Origin: Mycosarcoma maydis
Lineage: Eukaryota > Basidiomycota > Ustilaginomycetes > Ustilaginales
DNA: 64,000 nucleotides
Direction of reading: 5' to 3'
Assembly (NCBI RefSeq): GCF_000328475.2
Contig: NC_026479.1
Coordinates: forward strand, 310,001 to 374,000
Shown here: positions 31,301 to 40,849 of the stretch, piece after piece
How the letters are laid out: each line of letters starts with the position of its first letter
Position numbering within the stretch: the first letter of the stretch is position 1
Notes under the pieces: model-generated
Databases searched by the model: none
What the model saw: the letters and a program-made list of their open reading frames with translations, nothing else
Told to the model about the DNA's origin: nothing
Position numbers and translations under genes: made by a program

Positions 31301-32249
31301 GAGGCCTTCGAGCCGCTGTCGTGGACGAGGCAGCAGCAGGCACGACCCCAACAACCTTACGTACTGGAGCTGTGCTGGCAGCTGGAGGAGCAGCAGAAGC
31401 TACCCCAGCAGCTCGACGCACCCCTGTGGCACTGGTTGTGCTTGCAGCTGGCGACGAAGGCACAGCAGGAACACGTCGTCCCGCAGCTGCGGATGTGGAG
31501 GCGGGCACAGGCCGGACTGCAGTGGCTGCTGTGCTTGCTGTGGATGATCTGGCTGCGGCCGCAGCTGGACGGGCCGCGGCGATACCAGCACTAGTGGCAC
31601 TGCCTGGTGCCAGGCTAGTACGACCCGCTACACCTGGACGAGCAGCGGTGTTACCGGTACTAGCGGAACTACCGGGCGCTAAGCTCGTTCGACCCATTGC
31701 GCCTGGACGAGCACTAGTAGCGCCGGTTCTCGAAGCGGCCGTAGCTGTAGCTCCGCGAGCGGAAGTGACGATAGGACGTCCTGCGACGCCTGTACGTGCA
31801 GCGCCGGCTGGAACTGCGGGGAGCGCTGTTCGACCCGTTGTCGTGCCTGTTACGGACGGTCGAGCACCGCCGACAGCCCTTCGAGTTGCAGCTGACACAG
31901 TTGTGCTGGTCTTTGGAGTACCGGTAGCACGAGCAGCGGCGGAAGAAGGGGTCGATGGTGCTGAGACTTTGGACACTGTGGGGCTGACCGGCTCGACATC
32001 GATGTTTTCGCTCTTCTCAGCTTCGTCTTTGTGGGTTTCGTGATCTTCGCGATCGTTGTCGAGATGTTCTTCATCAACGAGCTCCCCGCCCTCCTTTTCG
32101 GACGACGTTCTATCGCTTTCTGCAACGACGTCATCCACAGATCTATCGCCCGCAGCAGATGTGTCTTCTGGCTGATCGTGATCTATGGAGTTTTCGTGCG
32201 AGGCCTCGTGGATGAGAGCTGACTCGTTGGGGTCACTGGGGTCGGACAT
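28377..32249 (-). CDS. Long coiled-coil protein with basic Ala/Ser/Thr/Pro-rich N-terminus
   Basis: I cannot assign this 1290-residue protein to a family. Residues 1-90 are acidic. Residues 100-410 are rich in Ala, Ser, Thr, Pro and scattered Arg with almost no acidic residues, like tubulin- or nucleic-acid-binding tails, and include two adjacent copies of a 23-residue unit based on ARPG-x-x-GRTSLAPGS. From about residue 415 to the end the sequence is nearly continuous heptad coiled coil (KDLQDKVAKLEAELAEQSD through to QEIGELEERLKQAL). Such an architecture is common in cytoskeletal, spindle-pole and Golgi tether proteins; no CAP-Gly, GRIP or motor domain is visible. Start at ATG 32249 (MSDPSDPNES). 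The role is unknown. Confidence 0.82.
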   Translation of the reverse strand: MSDPSDPNESALIHEASHENSIDHDQPEDTSAAGDRSVDDVVAESDRTSSEKEGGELVDEEHLDNDREDHETHKDEAEKSENIDVEPVSPTVSKVSAPSTPSSAAARATGTPKTSTTVSAATRRAVGGARPSVTGTTTGRTALPAVPAGAARTGVAGRPIVTSARGATATAASRTGATSARPGAMGRTSLAPGSSASTGNTAARPGVAGRTSLAPGSATSAGIAAARPAAAAARSSTASTAATAVRPVPASTSAAAGRRVPAVPSSPAASTTSATGVRRAAGVASAAPPAASTAPVRKVVGVVPAAASSTTAARRPPVSSTAGAVAASLTTKRASVAGSSSSSSGGPAAGTAAARRASVTSNSASATGTTARQVSAARPSLAASARPGAVSATASTVARKSLAPVGSTTTASVKDLQDKVAKLEAELAEQSDQLDSLKSDLETKDEELQAKTVSLSAAEAKLADAKESAAKSEEQSGPASFDRVKELEAEVERLRTQTGSSDEQRANQTSQHNSAISEKEELIATAHSKIDDLEAQLSEARSALENASSARDASAKVSDPNESEVVAALQQQLTESLKRIEEHQISAKQAHDETLSANKAIAELEQRVQQLTLDHEQKAAAGDSQLTEQRQAHESLVKEANDKASALTSQNKRLQAELDELKSQLLEAQNKVTKASATDEEVNSALAEKEAQVDSLEQSLQALQGKFAELQAVEAELQKQVSTLAEREQRIKDLEDQMEADSSAFETRLVEAVAAAEAAALAKAQYEHQQERASVDSQHGEALSKAIEQARTEAEQKHAAILEDAVNSARRELSAEHAKTLERELEQANAKHAEQKESELEAARRDAEEQVRIALQKEHQAALKEAQASDASRHAEELSALATAHETTLSQTREQHALELSSRHDEAEERLKQMQQNLEQVKAELASQESKYAAQVAEIKAEHDQKVKDAFEQARAEAGKHHSTELQGLKEQSAKTLEQIRKSHADELKDMQTVHAAALQEADERHASELKRVQLELNAAQGDLKRTKDSLAQLQTGKEAADARIQSLQAELASASDQAKQDALDSSAVKSSETAALRTKIEQLEQELSDMRNAHDQSQTAFVEQFEAISNQHEADKKALVEKHVDEVKQLTKQHEEAFVPLRERQLEDMDKLMDLQDKLDEAVRARDAAAKELALMRSTGASATPTTAANLLEGQGNENQTMSDLERLHAAHTEKVAMLSNQHHEQLEQILAERRAERDELEHCRRDLQNAKQEVKFLTQEQEEVDKLKQEIGELEERLKQALASAAAA
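31575..31712 (-). repeat. Two tandem 69-base coding repeats
   Basis: Two adjacent 23-codon units (31712-31644 and 31643-31575) share ARPG, GRTSLAPGS and a following Ser/Thr/Ala-rich tail, and a third partial unit starts after them. They lie in the low-complexity part of the coiled-coil protein gene. Confidence 0.8.
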
Positions 32250-32963
32250 CTTGACTAGTTCGTAAACCTGGATCTTGCGTTGTATGTTGATGATGAGCGT
32301 GTTCCGAGAAGAACAAATCGAGCTATCTACGGTCTCTCTGTATTTCACCGCTGAAGTCCAAGTACAGGCTTGTACTGTGATAACTAGGCTGTGCGCTGCA
32401 GTGCATGCGTGTGAACCAACACAGGCTGGCCACGCTTGTGTGCCCTGTGCATGTGTGTGTCTGCCGAATCACGAATGCTAAATGCATGTGATTTTCCAGA
32501 AAAGTGTCACTTTCCGAATAATCACAAGGACGCGCCTCTTGCTGACATAATCAAGTTCAAGGAAATTAAAGTTAAGTCACAAGTCACAGTCACGAGTGCG
32601 AGCCGCCGAAAGCGGCCAAACACATGTCATCGTTCATAACTAGTTTCCTTCACGCACGAGTTAAATCAGGCTTGTAGATGGCATTATCCATGTTGAAATC
32701 TGGAATTGCTAGGATCATGTTGAATGCTTTTGAGGCGGGATATCATGTTGAATGCTTACAGAATACAGAGGTGGAATACGAGAAACAGATGCGAGGAGAG
32801 AGAAAGAAAAAGACAATGACGACAATAGAGGGAGACCATAAACTCATACTAGTGGGAGATGGGAGGGGATAGAGCTGCACTCGGCGTAGACCAAAGCAGT
32901 TGATGCTGGATCCATGGGCACGAGAAGAGCTTGTTCAAGCTGGGGTGATATGGAAAGAGAATT
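32250..32963. other. Spacer between coiled-coil gene start and MET6 3' end
   Basis: This 714-base region carries motif copies near 32463 and 32577-32605 and no supported gene. The similar phrase GATATCATGTTGAATGCTT and ATCATGTTGAATGCTTTTG recurs at about 32710-32760. Confidence 0.5.
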
Positions 32964-35360
32964 TTAAGCAAGGGTCTGGCGGCACTCCTCAGCGGCAGCA
33001 ACCATGTTGGTGAGCTGGGCAGTGCACTCCTCCCAGGTTCGGGTCTTGAGACCACAGTCGGGGTTGACCCAGATCGAGTCCTTGGGAAGCACCTCGGCCA
33101 TGGCCTTGATGCGGCCCACCATCTCGTCCTTGCTGGGCACACGGGGCGAGTGGATGTCAAAGACACCAGGGCCAATGTGCGAGGGGTAGCCAACCTTCTT
33201 GAAGGCACCGAGAAGGTGCTCACCGGACTTGGAGTGCTCAATCGAGATCATATCGGCATCGAGCTCGATGATCGACTTCATAATGAGCGAGAAGTCCGAG
33301 TAGCAGAAGTGCGAGGCGATGTTCATGGCGTCCGAGCAACCCGAAGTGGAGAGACGGAACGAGTCGACAGCCCATCGCAGGTAACCAGCCCAGTCCTTCT
33401 GGCGGAGCGGCAGACCCTCACGAATGGCGGGCTCGTCGACCTGAACGGCACGAACACCGGCCTTCTCGAGGTCGATGACCTCGTCGCGGAGGGCGAGGGC
33501 GATCTGCTTGGACTGTACCTCCTTGCTGATGTCGGCACGAGGGAACGACCAGTTGAGGATGGTGACGGGACCAGTAAGCATACCCTTCATGGGCTTCTTG
33601 GTGAGGCTCTGAGCGTACGACGACCAGCGCACAGTCATGGGAGCAGGACGGCTGACGTCCGAGACGACAACGGGGGGACGAACGTATCGCGAACCGAACG
33701 ACTGGACCCAGGCGTTCTGGGTGAAGACGAAACCGTCGAGCAGCTCACCGAAGTACTGGACCATGTCGTTACGCTCGGGCTCACCGTGAACGAGCACGTC
33801 GAGGTTGAGGGCCTCCTGCTTCTCGACGACCATCTTGATCTCGTCTTCGAGGAACTTTTCGTACTCCTCCTTGGTGATCTCGGACTTGTTGAAACGCGCA
33901 CGGTACTGACGGATCTCCTTGGTCTGGGGGAAAGAGCCGATGGTGGTGGTGGGGAAGATGGGGAGCGCAAGGTGCTCCTTCTGAACCTCCTTTCGCACGT
34001 TGAAAGGCGACTTGCGGGCGAGGTCCTCCTCCTTGATGTTGGCAACGCGTTCACGAACGGCGGGGTCAGAGTTCTTCTCAAAGTCGCGACGGGCCTTGAT
34101 GCTCTTCTCGTTGACGGCGAGAGCGTCGGCGGCCGAGCTTGGGTCGCGGAGAGCAGCAGCGAGGGTGGCAATCTCAGCACACTTCTCGTTGGCGAACGAG
34201 AACCAGTCGAGCACCTCAGCGCTCAGCTTCTTCTCGTTGGCGATGGTGATGGGGGTGTGGAGGAGCGAGGACGAAGAAGCAATCTGAACACGCGAAGCGT
34301 CGCCGAGCTTCTCGACGGCCTTCTGGGCAATCTTGAGGGCAGCGCTGAGGTCAGTTTTCCAGATGTTACGGCCGGAGACGAGACCGAGCGAGACGACGTG
34401 CTTGGTGTTAACGAAGGCGGCGAGGACCTCGTCGAGCTGCTCAGGAGCACGGTCAAGATCGATGTGGAGACCAGCGACGGGGAGGGTCTTGACGATCTCG
34501 AGGTTGGACTCGAGCTTGTTGAAGTAGGTAGCAATCATGATCTTGACCGAGGGGGCAGCCTGAGCGATGGTCTCGTAGGCGGCCTTGAACTCGGCGGCGT
34601 ACTGCTGGGCACGGTCAAGAACGAGGACGGGCTCATCAATCTGGACCCACTCGGCACCGGCCTCGCCGAGTTTGGCGAGCAATTCACCGTAGACGGGGGC
34701 AAGCTTGCTGAGGAGCGAGACGGGGTCGAGCTCGGCGTCCTTGGCGTCCTTGCCGGGCTTACCAAGGGCGAGGAGGGTGACGGGACCGACGAGGACGGGG
34801 CGGGCGTTGTAGCCGGCCTCCTTGGCCTCAACAAAGTCGTCGATGGGCTTGGTGTTGTTAATCTTGAACTCGGTGGACTCGCTCAGTTCGGGGACGAGGT
34901 AGTGGTAGTTCGAGTCGAACCACTTCTGCATTTCGGTGGCGGGAAGGTCGACACCGTTCTTCTGGTGGCCACGGGCCATGGCGAAGTAGGTGTCGAGAGC
35001 ATCAAGGCCAGACTTGGCGTAGTTCTCTGGAATAAGGTTGAAGGTGTTGGAGGCGTCCAGGACGTGGTCGTAGAGCGAGAAGGTACCGGTGGGCACAACA
35101 TCGACACCAGCATCCTTGATGAACTTGTAGGTCTGGAGACGCTGCTCCTTGGCGACCTTGAGGAGCTCCTCCTGGGAAGACTTACCTCCCCAGTAGGCCT
35201 CAAGAGCCTTCTTGACCTCACGCTGAGGACCAATGCGGGGGTAACCGAGGACGGCGGAAGTACTGTGAGTGTCGAGAGGGAGAATAGAAATAATCAGCGA
35301 ATTGTCTTGAAATCAATGACACGATCATGATGAGCCATGTGCGGTTGGTACTTACGCCAT
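32964..35360 (-). CDS. MET6: Cobalamin-independent methionine synthase (MetE type)
   Basis: The enzyme transfers the methyl group of 5-methyltetrahydropteroyl-triglutamate to homocysteine, giving methionine. Exon 1 (35360-35356) codes only Met and two bases of Ala; a 93-base intron (35355-35263, donor GTAAGT, acceptor CACAG) follows; exon 2 runs 35262-32964. The spliced protein is 767 residues, the family length, and starts MATSAVLGYPRIGPQREVKK. Substrate and zinc sites are visible: PTGTFSLYDHVLD, FPTTTIGSFPQTKEIR, GEPERNDMVQYF, the HFCYSDF His/Cys zinc ligands, and the final Cys in GLKTRTWEEC. Codon use is strongly biased, consistent with high expression, and yields a long antisense frame. 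It is divergent from the TBC gene. Confidence 0.97.
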
Positions 35361-36931
35361 TTTAAATATATGAGAGGAACGAACGAATAAGGGAAAGGGA
35401 ATGATAGCGAGAGACGTCTAGAACAGAGGATTCAGACGACAGTGAACAAACTTCTCGGGTCGTGGATACGAGCAAGAAGTGAGAAAGAAGCGGAGATGGA
35501 GGATGGTGGTTGGGTGGGATGGATGATGTAGGAGGAAGGGAAGAAGGAAGGGGTACTTGCGCCAGGAAGAAGAAATAGGAATTGGCGAGCGTGCGAACCA
35601 TCACTTCTATGTGGTGTCGTGCTAGGGCCCGGTCAGGAAGGAAATCCTGCGTTCTTCTAACCTGTAGGCGAATGAGGGCGTGCGGTAGACGTTGGGCAGC
35701 TGCACAGTCGCCACTCTGGTAGGCAGAAAAAGAACAGCGGCTGTTGGCCCAAGCGAGCAACCTAAATGGGCTGTCGTGCGTTGAGGCAGAGCAAATGCGT
35801 GCTCTTCGTAACCGCACGTTTTCATCCAATCGACAAGTGAGCAGATTTTTCACTTTTCTGTTTGCTGTCGTCTTTTCTTCCAGCTAGCTTTTCCTCTGCC
35901 AACGTGCCTGTCTCAATTTTTTTTCTTGTGAGTTCTGCTGCGCTCGCGTTGTGGCTGCCTTTCTTTGGCCTTGACGGAATCTCAAGCGTTTCAGGGTACA
36001 CTGAGACTGTGACCGTGACTCTCTGTGACTTAGGAAGGTGTCGTCTGCCAACCAGCCCTGCAGCTCCCGTCCAAAAGGCGTGATGGCCCAACCAATTCGA
36101 GTCAGTCACGAGTGTGCGCCCCAGGTTTTTGCATCGCATCTGATCTTTTCAAACGTTCTGGTTGGTCGAGACGGCTCCATGTCTGCAGCGCCGCGCGGAT
36201 CATTCACACTTTGCTATGATAGGACAATTGTGAATCACTCGTGACTGCAATCGTTGATTGGTCCGAAACCCTCTCTCTCATTCACGTACGAATCGTGAAG
36301 TGAATCTGCACGTACAGAAGCTCTTCCCCTCTCTTCTGTTCGAAGTCTTTGCTGAGGCTCCTGTTGCCATCATCACTACGATGGGGACCGCTGGTCGTGC
36401 CATCTCGAGGTGTAGTAATAGGGCTGCCCGTATGCATCACAGATCAGCTTGTTGCCTGAACAGCGCAGCGACGTTCGACTCAGGTGTCTGGGTCAGCGTG
36501 CGTTGGCAGCCTCTCGTGCACGTTTATGTCCCTGTTCAACTTGTCGAGTCATGAGCAAACTCAGGACCGAACATGGAAAAATGCTGCTGTTGTTGGAATA
36601 GAGCGTCTAACAATCACGAATGGAGGCACAGCTGCTGCGTGTAGGCAGTCGTGAGTCACGAGTCGTGAGTCGTTGAGCCTCGTGCCTTGAGGTCACGAGT
36701 AACGTCATGTTGTGTTAGACCCTGGCAAAGACGCGATTTCAATTTCAATTTCGACACCTGTTGTCCGTGCATTCACGATTCGTGATTGACGCTCCTTGAC
36801 GTCTTGGCTGGTCACTGCGTGTCAAACTGTGACTGAGCTAGAACGCCACTTCCCACTCGTATGCTCCATCACGCCAAACTGTTCTCGCACCACATCCCTA
36901 TTTCGCATTGCACTGACACGACTAGGCCATA
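35361..36931. other. Divergent promoter region between MET6 and the TBC GAP gene
   Basis: This 1.57 kb region is rich in the dispersed motif from 36091 onward (36228-36250, 36280-36305, 36610, 36647-36677, 36692, 36771-36787). The half nearest MET6 (35361-36080) has none that I see. No gene is supported. Confidence 0.55.
36647..36787. repeat. Cluster of inverted TCACGA-N-TCGTGA motifs
   Basis: Two inverted pairs with a one-base spacer are present, TCACGAGTCGTGA at 36656-36668 and TCACGATTCGTGA at 36773-36785, plus extra half-sites at 36648 and 36692. The cluster lies 145-285 bases before the TBC gene start. Confidence 0.75.
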
Positions 36932-39289
36932 ATGTCGACCATAGCGCACTCGTTGCGTGACTACCGCTCTCCAACTCGGTCCCAGCTCTTCGCTCACGCC
37001 TTCTCTCTTCCCGCGGGCGAATCGCCTATCGCAGATGCGGAGATCACTTCGTCGGTGCTGTCACTGTCGGCGGCCACCAAGGATGGCCTGCAGGAGGATC
37101 AGGTCTATGCAGGACGATTGACGCTCACTCAATCCTTTCTTTGCTTTGCAAGCCAGGGTGACCGTGGCCGCAGCTGCCGGATGAACCTTCCACTCTGGTG
37201 TGTCCGCCGAGTCGAACGTCTCAACACCAAAGGCACTGTGTTTGCTCTCAGCATTGTCGTGTGGCATGGAATGAAGATTATCCTTCAGCTCAATGCGCTA
37301 CGTCCTACCTGTGAGCACTTTTGTGCTATTCTGCGCGACCAGCTCCGCGCACAACTAGGCAACATGAAGCTTCTCAAGCCTTTCCTAGCAGGCTGCTACA
37401 GCGAGTTTCTCATCTCAGACGATCTTTCAGATCCAAAGGGCAAGCGAGCCGTCACGGATTCCTCTCTCACGCCAGCATCCGAGACAGAGGATCCTTCTAC
37501 CGACACTTCCGCTGGTGCAGCTGCGATAGCCTTAGCACAAGCGTCTGCGGACAAAGAACCTCTAAAGTATCAAGCGGGGCTGGGTGCAACATTTGGCTTT
37601 CCAGGCGATGCTCGCAAGCTGCGGGAAAAGAGCAAGCTCAAGCTTTGGCGAGACTACATTCTGGCGCACGGTCGTAACCTTACACTGCTACGATATCCAC
37701 AATTCCTGCGACTGGTTCAAGTGGGTCTGCCCAATCGTCTCCGCGGAGAGATCTGGGAGCTCACGAGTGGATCCATCTACAACCGATTCGCGCATGCTGG
37801 CGAGTACCAAGCCATTCTCAAACGATACGAAGGCATCACCAGCACAAGCACCGAGGAGATCGAAAAGGACCTCAATCGCAGTCTGCCAGAATACCCGGCG
37901 TACCAGACGCCTGAAGGCATCGAAACACTACGTCGAGTCTTGGTAGCGTACAGCTGGAAGAATCCGGAGCTTGGTTACTGCCAGGCGATGAACATTGTGG
38001 TGGCTGCCATTCTGATCTACATGAGCGAGGAGCAGTGCTTCTGGTTGCTCGACACGCTCTGCGAGCGGCTGCTGCCGGGCTATTACACACAATCCATGTC
38101 TGGCACGCTGCTCGACCAAAAAGTATTCGAAAATCTGGTGCAGCGTACCTTACCCATGATTCACGAACACTTTGTCAAGACTGATATACAGCTGAGTGTA
38201 GCGTCACTGCCTTGGTTTCTATCGCTGTACATCAACTCGATGCCCATGATCTTTGCCTTCCGCATCGTTGACTGCTTCATGGCCATGGGGCCCAAGGTGC
38301 TCTTCCAGGTGGGACTTGCCATCCTCAAAATCAACGGCGAAGAGCTTCTCCAGGTGACCGACGATGGCGCCTTCATCAATCTAATCAAGAACTACTTCCG
38401 GTCGCTGGGAGACAGCGCGCACCCGAACAGCACCAACCCGCGTCACCGACAGATCACCAACTTTCAGGAGCTGCTGGTGGTCGCCTTCCGCGAATTTGGT
38501 ATCATCACGGACGAGACGATTGCAAGCGAGCGTCGGCGATTCCGACAAGAAATTGTGCAAGAGATCGAGATGTTTGCCAAGCGTAGCGCTATCCGCAACC
38601 TCAAGAATCACGGCCGATTTTCCAAGGAGCAGATCGGGCTCATCTACGACCAAGTGGTGGAATCTATCTATCGTGCAAGGCACGCACCGGGAGCGGTAAG
38701 CGACGCCAAAGTCAATCCGAATGCCGGCATTGTAGCCAACGATCCCAAAGAGGTAATGGAGAAGGCGCTTGCACGCGAGATGAGCAAGGAGAGCAGTGAA
38801 GAGGCGCTCAACGACTACAAGGAGATGCGGATCGATCTCAAGACCTTCCGGCTTTTCTTGGGTGAGGTTGCGACGTGGGCACGAGACGAGTACATAGTCT
38901 CCAACGGCTTCCAAGAGCGAGTAGAGAGACGTGTGCCAGAGCACGAGACGGTTGCGCGTCTATTTCGATTTTGGGACAAGGAGAAGCGCGGCACGCTCTC
39001 GTTGCAGGACATTGTAAGCGGGTTGGATGCCATCATGTTTAATCAGGACGACGTGATGGCCAACATCCAGTGGTTCTTTGAACTGCACTCGGAGGGCCGG
39101 CCATCTCTGACTAAGGACGAAATATTGCGTCTGAGCGAGTCGCTGCTGTTTTTCTTCCGCAATGAGCCCAACGACGGCTACCTGGGCGCCGTGTCGCAGC
39201 TCATCGCCCAAGCATTCGAGCACGGCGGTGAAGGAAGCTACGAGAAGAAGGCGCTGGCGTCCGCAGTGGCACCAAATGCTTCCACGTAA
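36932..39289 (+). CDS. MDR1: TBC-domain Rab GTPase-activating protein (Gyp2/Mdr1 type)
   Basis: The 785-residue protein has the layout of yeast Gyp2/Mdr1 and animal TBC1D8/9. A GRAM domain covers about 55-135 (VYAGRLTLTQSFLCFAS, LPLWCVRRVERLNT). The TBC domain runs about 262-450 (GLPNRLRGEIWELTSG). Both catalytic fingers are present: the Arg in IEKDLNRSLPEYP (about 315) and the Gln in GYCQAMN (about 350). An EF-hand-like segment follows near 680 (RFWDKEKRGTLSLQDIVSGLDAI). The family speeds GTP hydrolysis by Rab proteins in membrane traffic; the yeast member acts on Ypt6. The precise Rab target here is inference. Start at ATG 36932. Confidence 0.92.
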   Translation: MSTIAHSLRDYRSPTRSQLFAHAFSLPAGESPIADAEITSSVLSLSAATKDGLQEDQVYAGRLTLTQSFLCFASQGDRGRSCRMNLPLWCVRRVERLNTKGTVFALSIVVWHGMKIILQLNALRPTCEHFCAILRDQLRAQLGNMKLLKPFLAGCYSEFLISDDLSDPKGKRAVTDSSLTPASETEDPSTDTSAGAAAIALAQASADKEPLKYQAGLGATFGFPGDARKLREKSKLKLWRDYILAHGRNLTLLRYPQFLRLVQVGLPNRLRGEIWELTSGSIYNRFAHAGEYQAILKRYEGITSTSTEEIEKDLNRSLPEYPAYQTPEGIETLRRVLVAYSWKNPELGYCQAMNIVVAAILIYMSEEQCFWLLDTLCERLLPGYYTQSMSGTLLDQKVFENLVQRTLPMIHEHFVKTDIQLSVASLPWFLSLYINSMPMIFAFRIVDCFMAMGPKVLFQVGLAILKINGEELLQVTDDGAFINLIKNYFRSLGDSAHPNSTNPRHRQITNFQELLVVAFREFGIITDETIASERRRFRQEIVQEIEMFAKRSAIRNLKNHGRFSKEQIGLIYDQVVESIYRARHAPGAVSDAKVNPNAGIVANDPKEVMEKALAREMSKESSEEALNDYKEMRIDLKTFRLFLGEVATWARDEYIVSNGFQERVERRVPEHETVARLFRFWDKEKRGTLSLQDIVSGLDAIMFNQDDVMANIQWFFELHSEGRPSLTKDEILRLSESLLFFFRNEPNDGYLGAVSQLIAQAFEHGGEGSYEKKALASAVAPNAST

Positions 39290-40849
39290 GAGCCTGTCTC
39301 TCCGCCCCGTCGTTTCTGTGTAGCAAATTCGTATCGCATCTTAGCATCAACAGTCGTAGATTTGTAACACATGAGAGCTCGAATCGCTCATGAAGATAGA
39401 AGGCCAGGGCAGCGCAGGTAAAACATCGTGCAGTAAGAAAGAACATCGCTAAAGATGCTCAAATCCACTTGTTTCGCTAGTCGGCAGGCAGACAAGCGTG
39501 CCAGCAGTCTGTCAAAGCTCCAACTCGTCTCGAGAAGCAAGAGCCCACACGCAGAAGATGCCAAAGACTTGCCTCCAAGAAGGGTTCAAGGATCCCACCT
39601 ACAAGAGTGTCTGCATCAACTACCAATAGGAGTTTAGGCGGAGAAGGGAAAACACTGAGCAAGGATGATACGCTTGGGACGGTCAACTCACCGTGCGACC
39701 CTGCTGATGTCTGTGAGAGTACGGTTTGAATACAAGCGACGCGATTCGACCGCTGCGTGCATGTGTATGAGTCGTGAATTTTGTGACAGCGCACGCGCGC
39801 CCCAAGCTTCTGTGTAGTGAATCCTTCCAAGGCGTGGCTCGACTTTTGGCCACACGAGGACGTGCATTCACGATTCGTGATATCTTTACGATTTTCGAGA
39901 TTTAGTCAGGTATCCACCGCAATCATGAATTCGTGATATTCGTGATTCGTGATTGAACCTGCTTACAGCTCTGGATCTGCAGCGCGCCAAAATCACGAAA
40001 AATCAGTCACAGAGTTCAGCAAGGGCTTGGAAACGAGAAAACCACACACAACCGCAGTTTTATTTCCGAGGCTCGCGCTCAGCGCTCGAAGCACATCAAC
40101 GAACACACACACACACACTCGTGACAACTCACGACTTCACGCTTGTGACTTGGGGACTTGCCAGCTCGACTTTCCTTTCGCTTGAGTCGTGAGTGAGTGA
40201 GACAAAGTCGTGAGCATTGTAGCCTCGTGCAAGTCCAAAATGCCATGCATCACTCTGACTGCTTGCTTCTGGTAACACCTTCCAGGACTCGTGACTCTCG
40301 TTTTCGTCGTACCGCCATCTGAACAACCCTAGCTCGCCCCGACACTCTCATACTTCTGCGCAGCACGAATTTCATCAGCTCCTTACCGTACTGCAAGGCT
40401 TGCTCCATACCCCGTCGGCCTACCTCATCAGGTCACCGCTCCTTCCGTGACCTATCTAGTGCTCCGTGGGCTATCTAGTGCTACGACTATCACGGATCTC
40501 TCTTGCTCACCATCTTTTACTGCTTTCTAGCGCGCGAAAGGTAGGTCTCTTTCGCCAACCCGCCCTCGATTTCGGAGACATTGCCAGCTGTATGCTGGGT
40601 TCTACAGCACCTTTCTAGAGTGAGCATCGCGCTGACCCTTGACCCTTGCTCTATCTGATCTGCTCGTTTCTGTCCATTCTCGTTTTCTTTCTTGCCAACC
40701 TGCGTGCTTCGGCTCTCCCCCTACTCTCATCATATTTTCAAGGCTGGACACTCCTGGCTTTCCTCGAAACGCTGTCGTTAGGCAGCTTTCACACTCCCTT
40801 CCCTTCCTTCTGAGCGCTAGGCGAGCGCCTGAATCGCTCTTCTCAGACA
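39290..40849. other. Promoter and leader region of calcineurin A
   Basis: This 1.56 kb tandem spacer holds dispersed motifs at 39766, 39868-39880, 39925-39955, 40121-40150, 40185-40215 and 40287, an (AC)8 run at 40103-40118, and a repeated CTATCTAGTGCT at 40452 and 40471. The last 500 bases are pyrimidine-rich, like a transcribed leader. No gene is supported. Confidence 0.55.
39860..40220. repeat. Cluster of TCACGA/TCGTGA motif copies
   Basis: The inverted pair TCACGATTCGTGA lies at 39868-39880. Serial TTCGTGATATTCGTGATTCG follows at about 39929-39948, with further half-sites at 40121-40215 around an (AC)8 microsatellite. Confidence 0.7.

Noticed and set aside
30730..32043. 437-codon open frame antisense to the coiled-coil gene
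   Set aside because: Derives from the Ala/Ser/Thr-rich low-complexity head of the sense gene and codes an Ala/Val/Arg-rich sequence without signals.
33150..35330. 726-codon open frame antisense to MET6
   Set aside because: It is the mirror of a highly codon-biased gene. The sense frame gives a complete, correctly spliced methionine synthase, and the antisense product is a Leu/Glu/Asp/Gly-biased sequence without domains.
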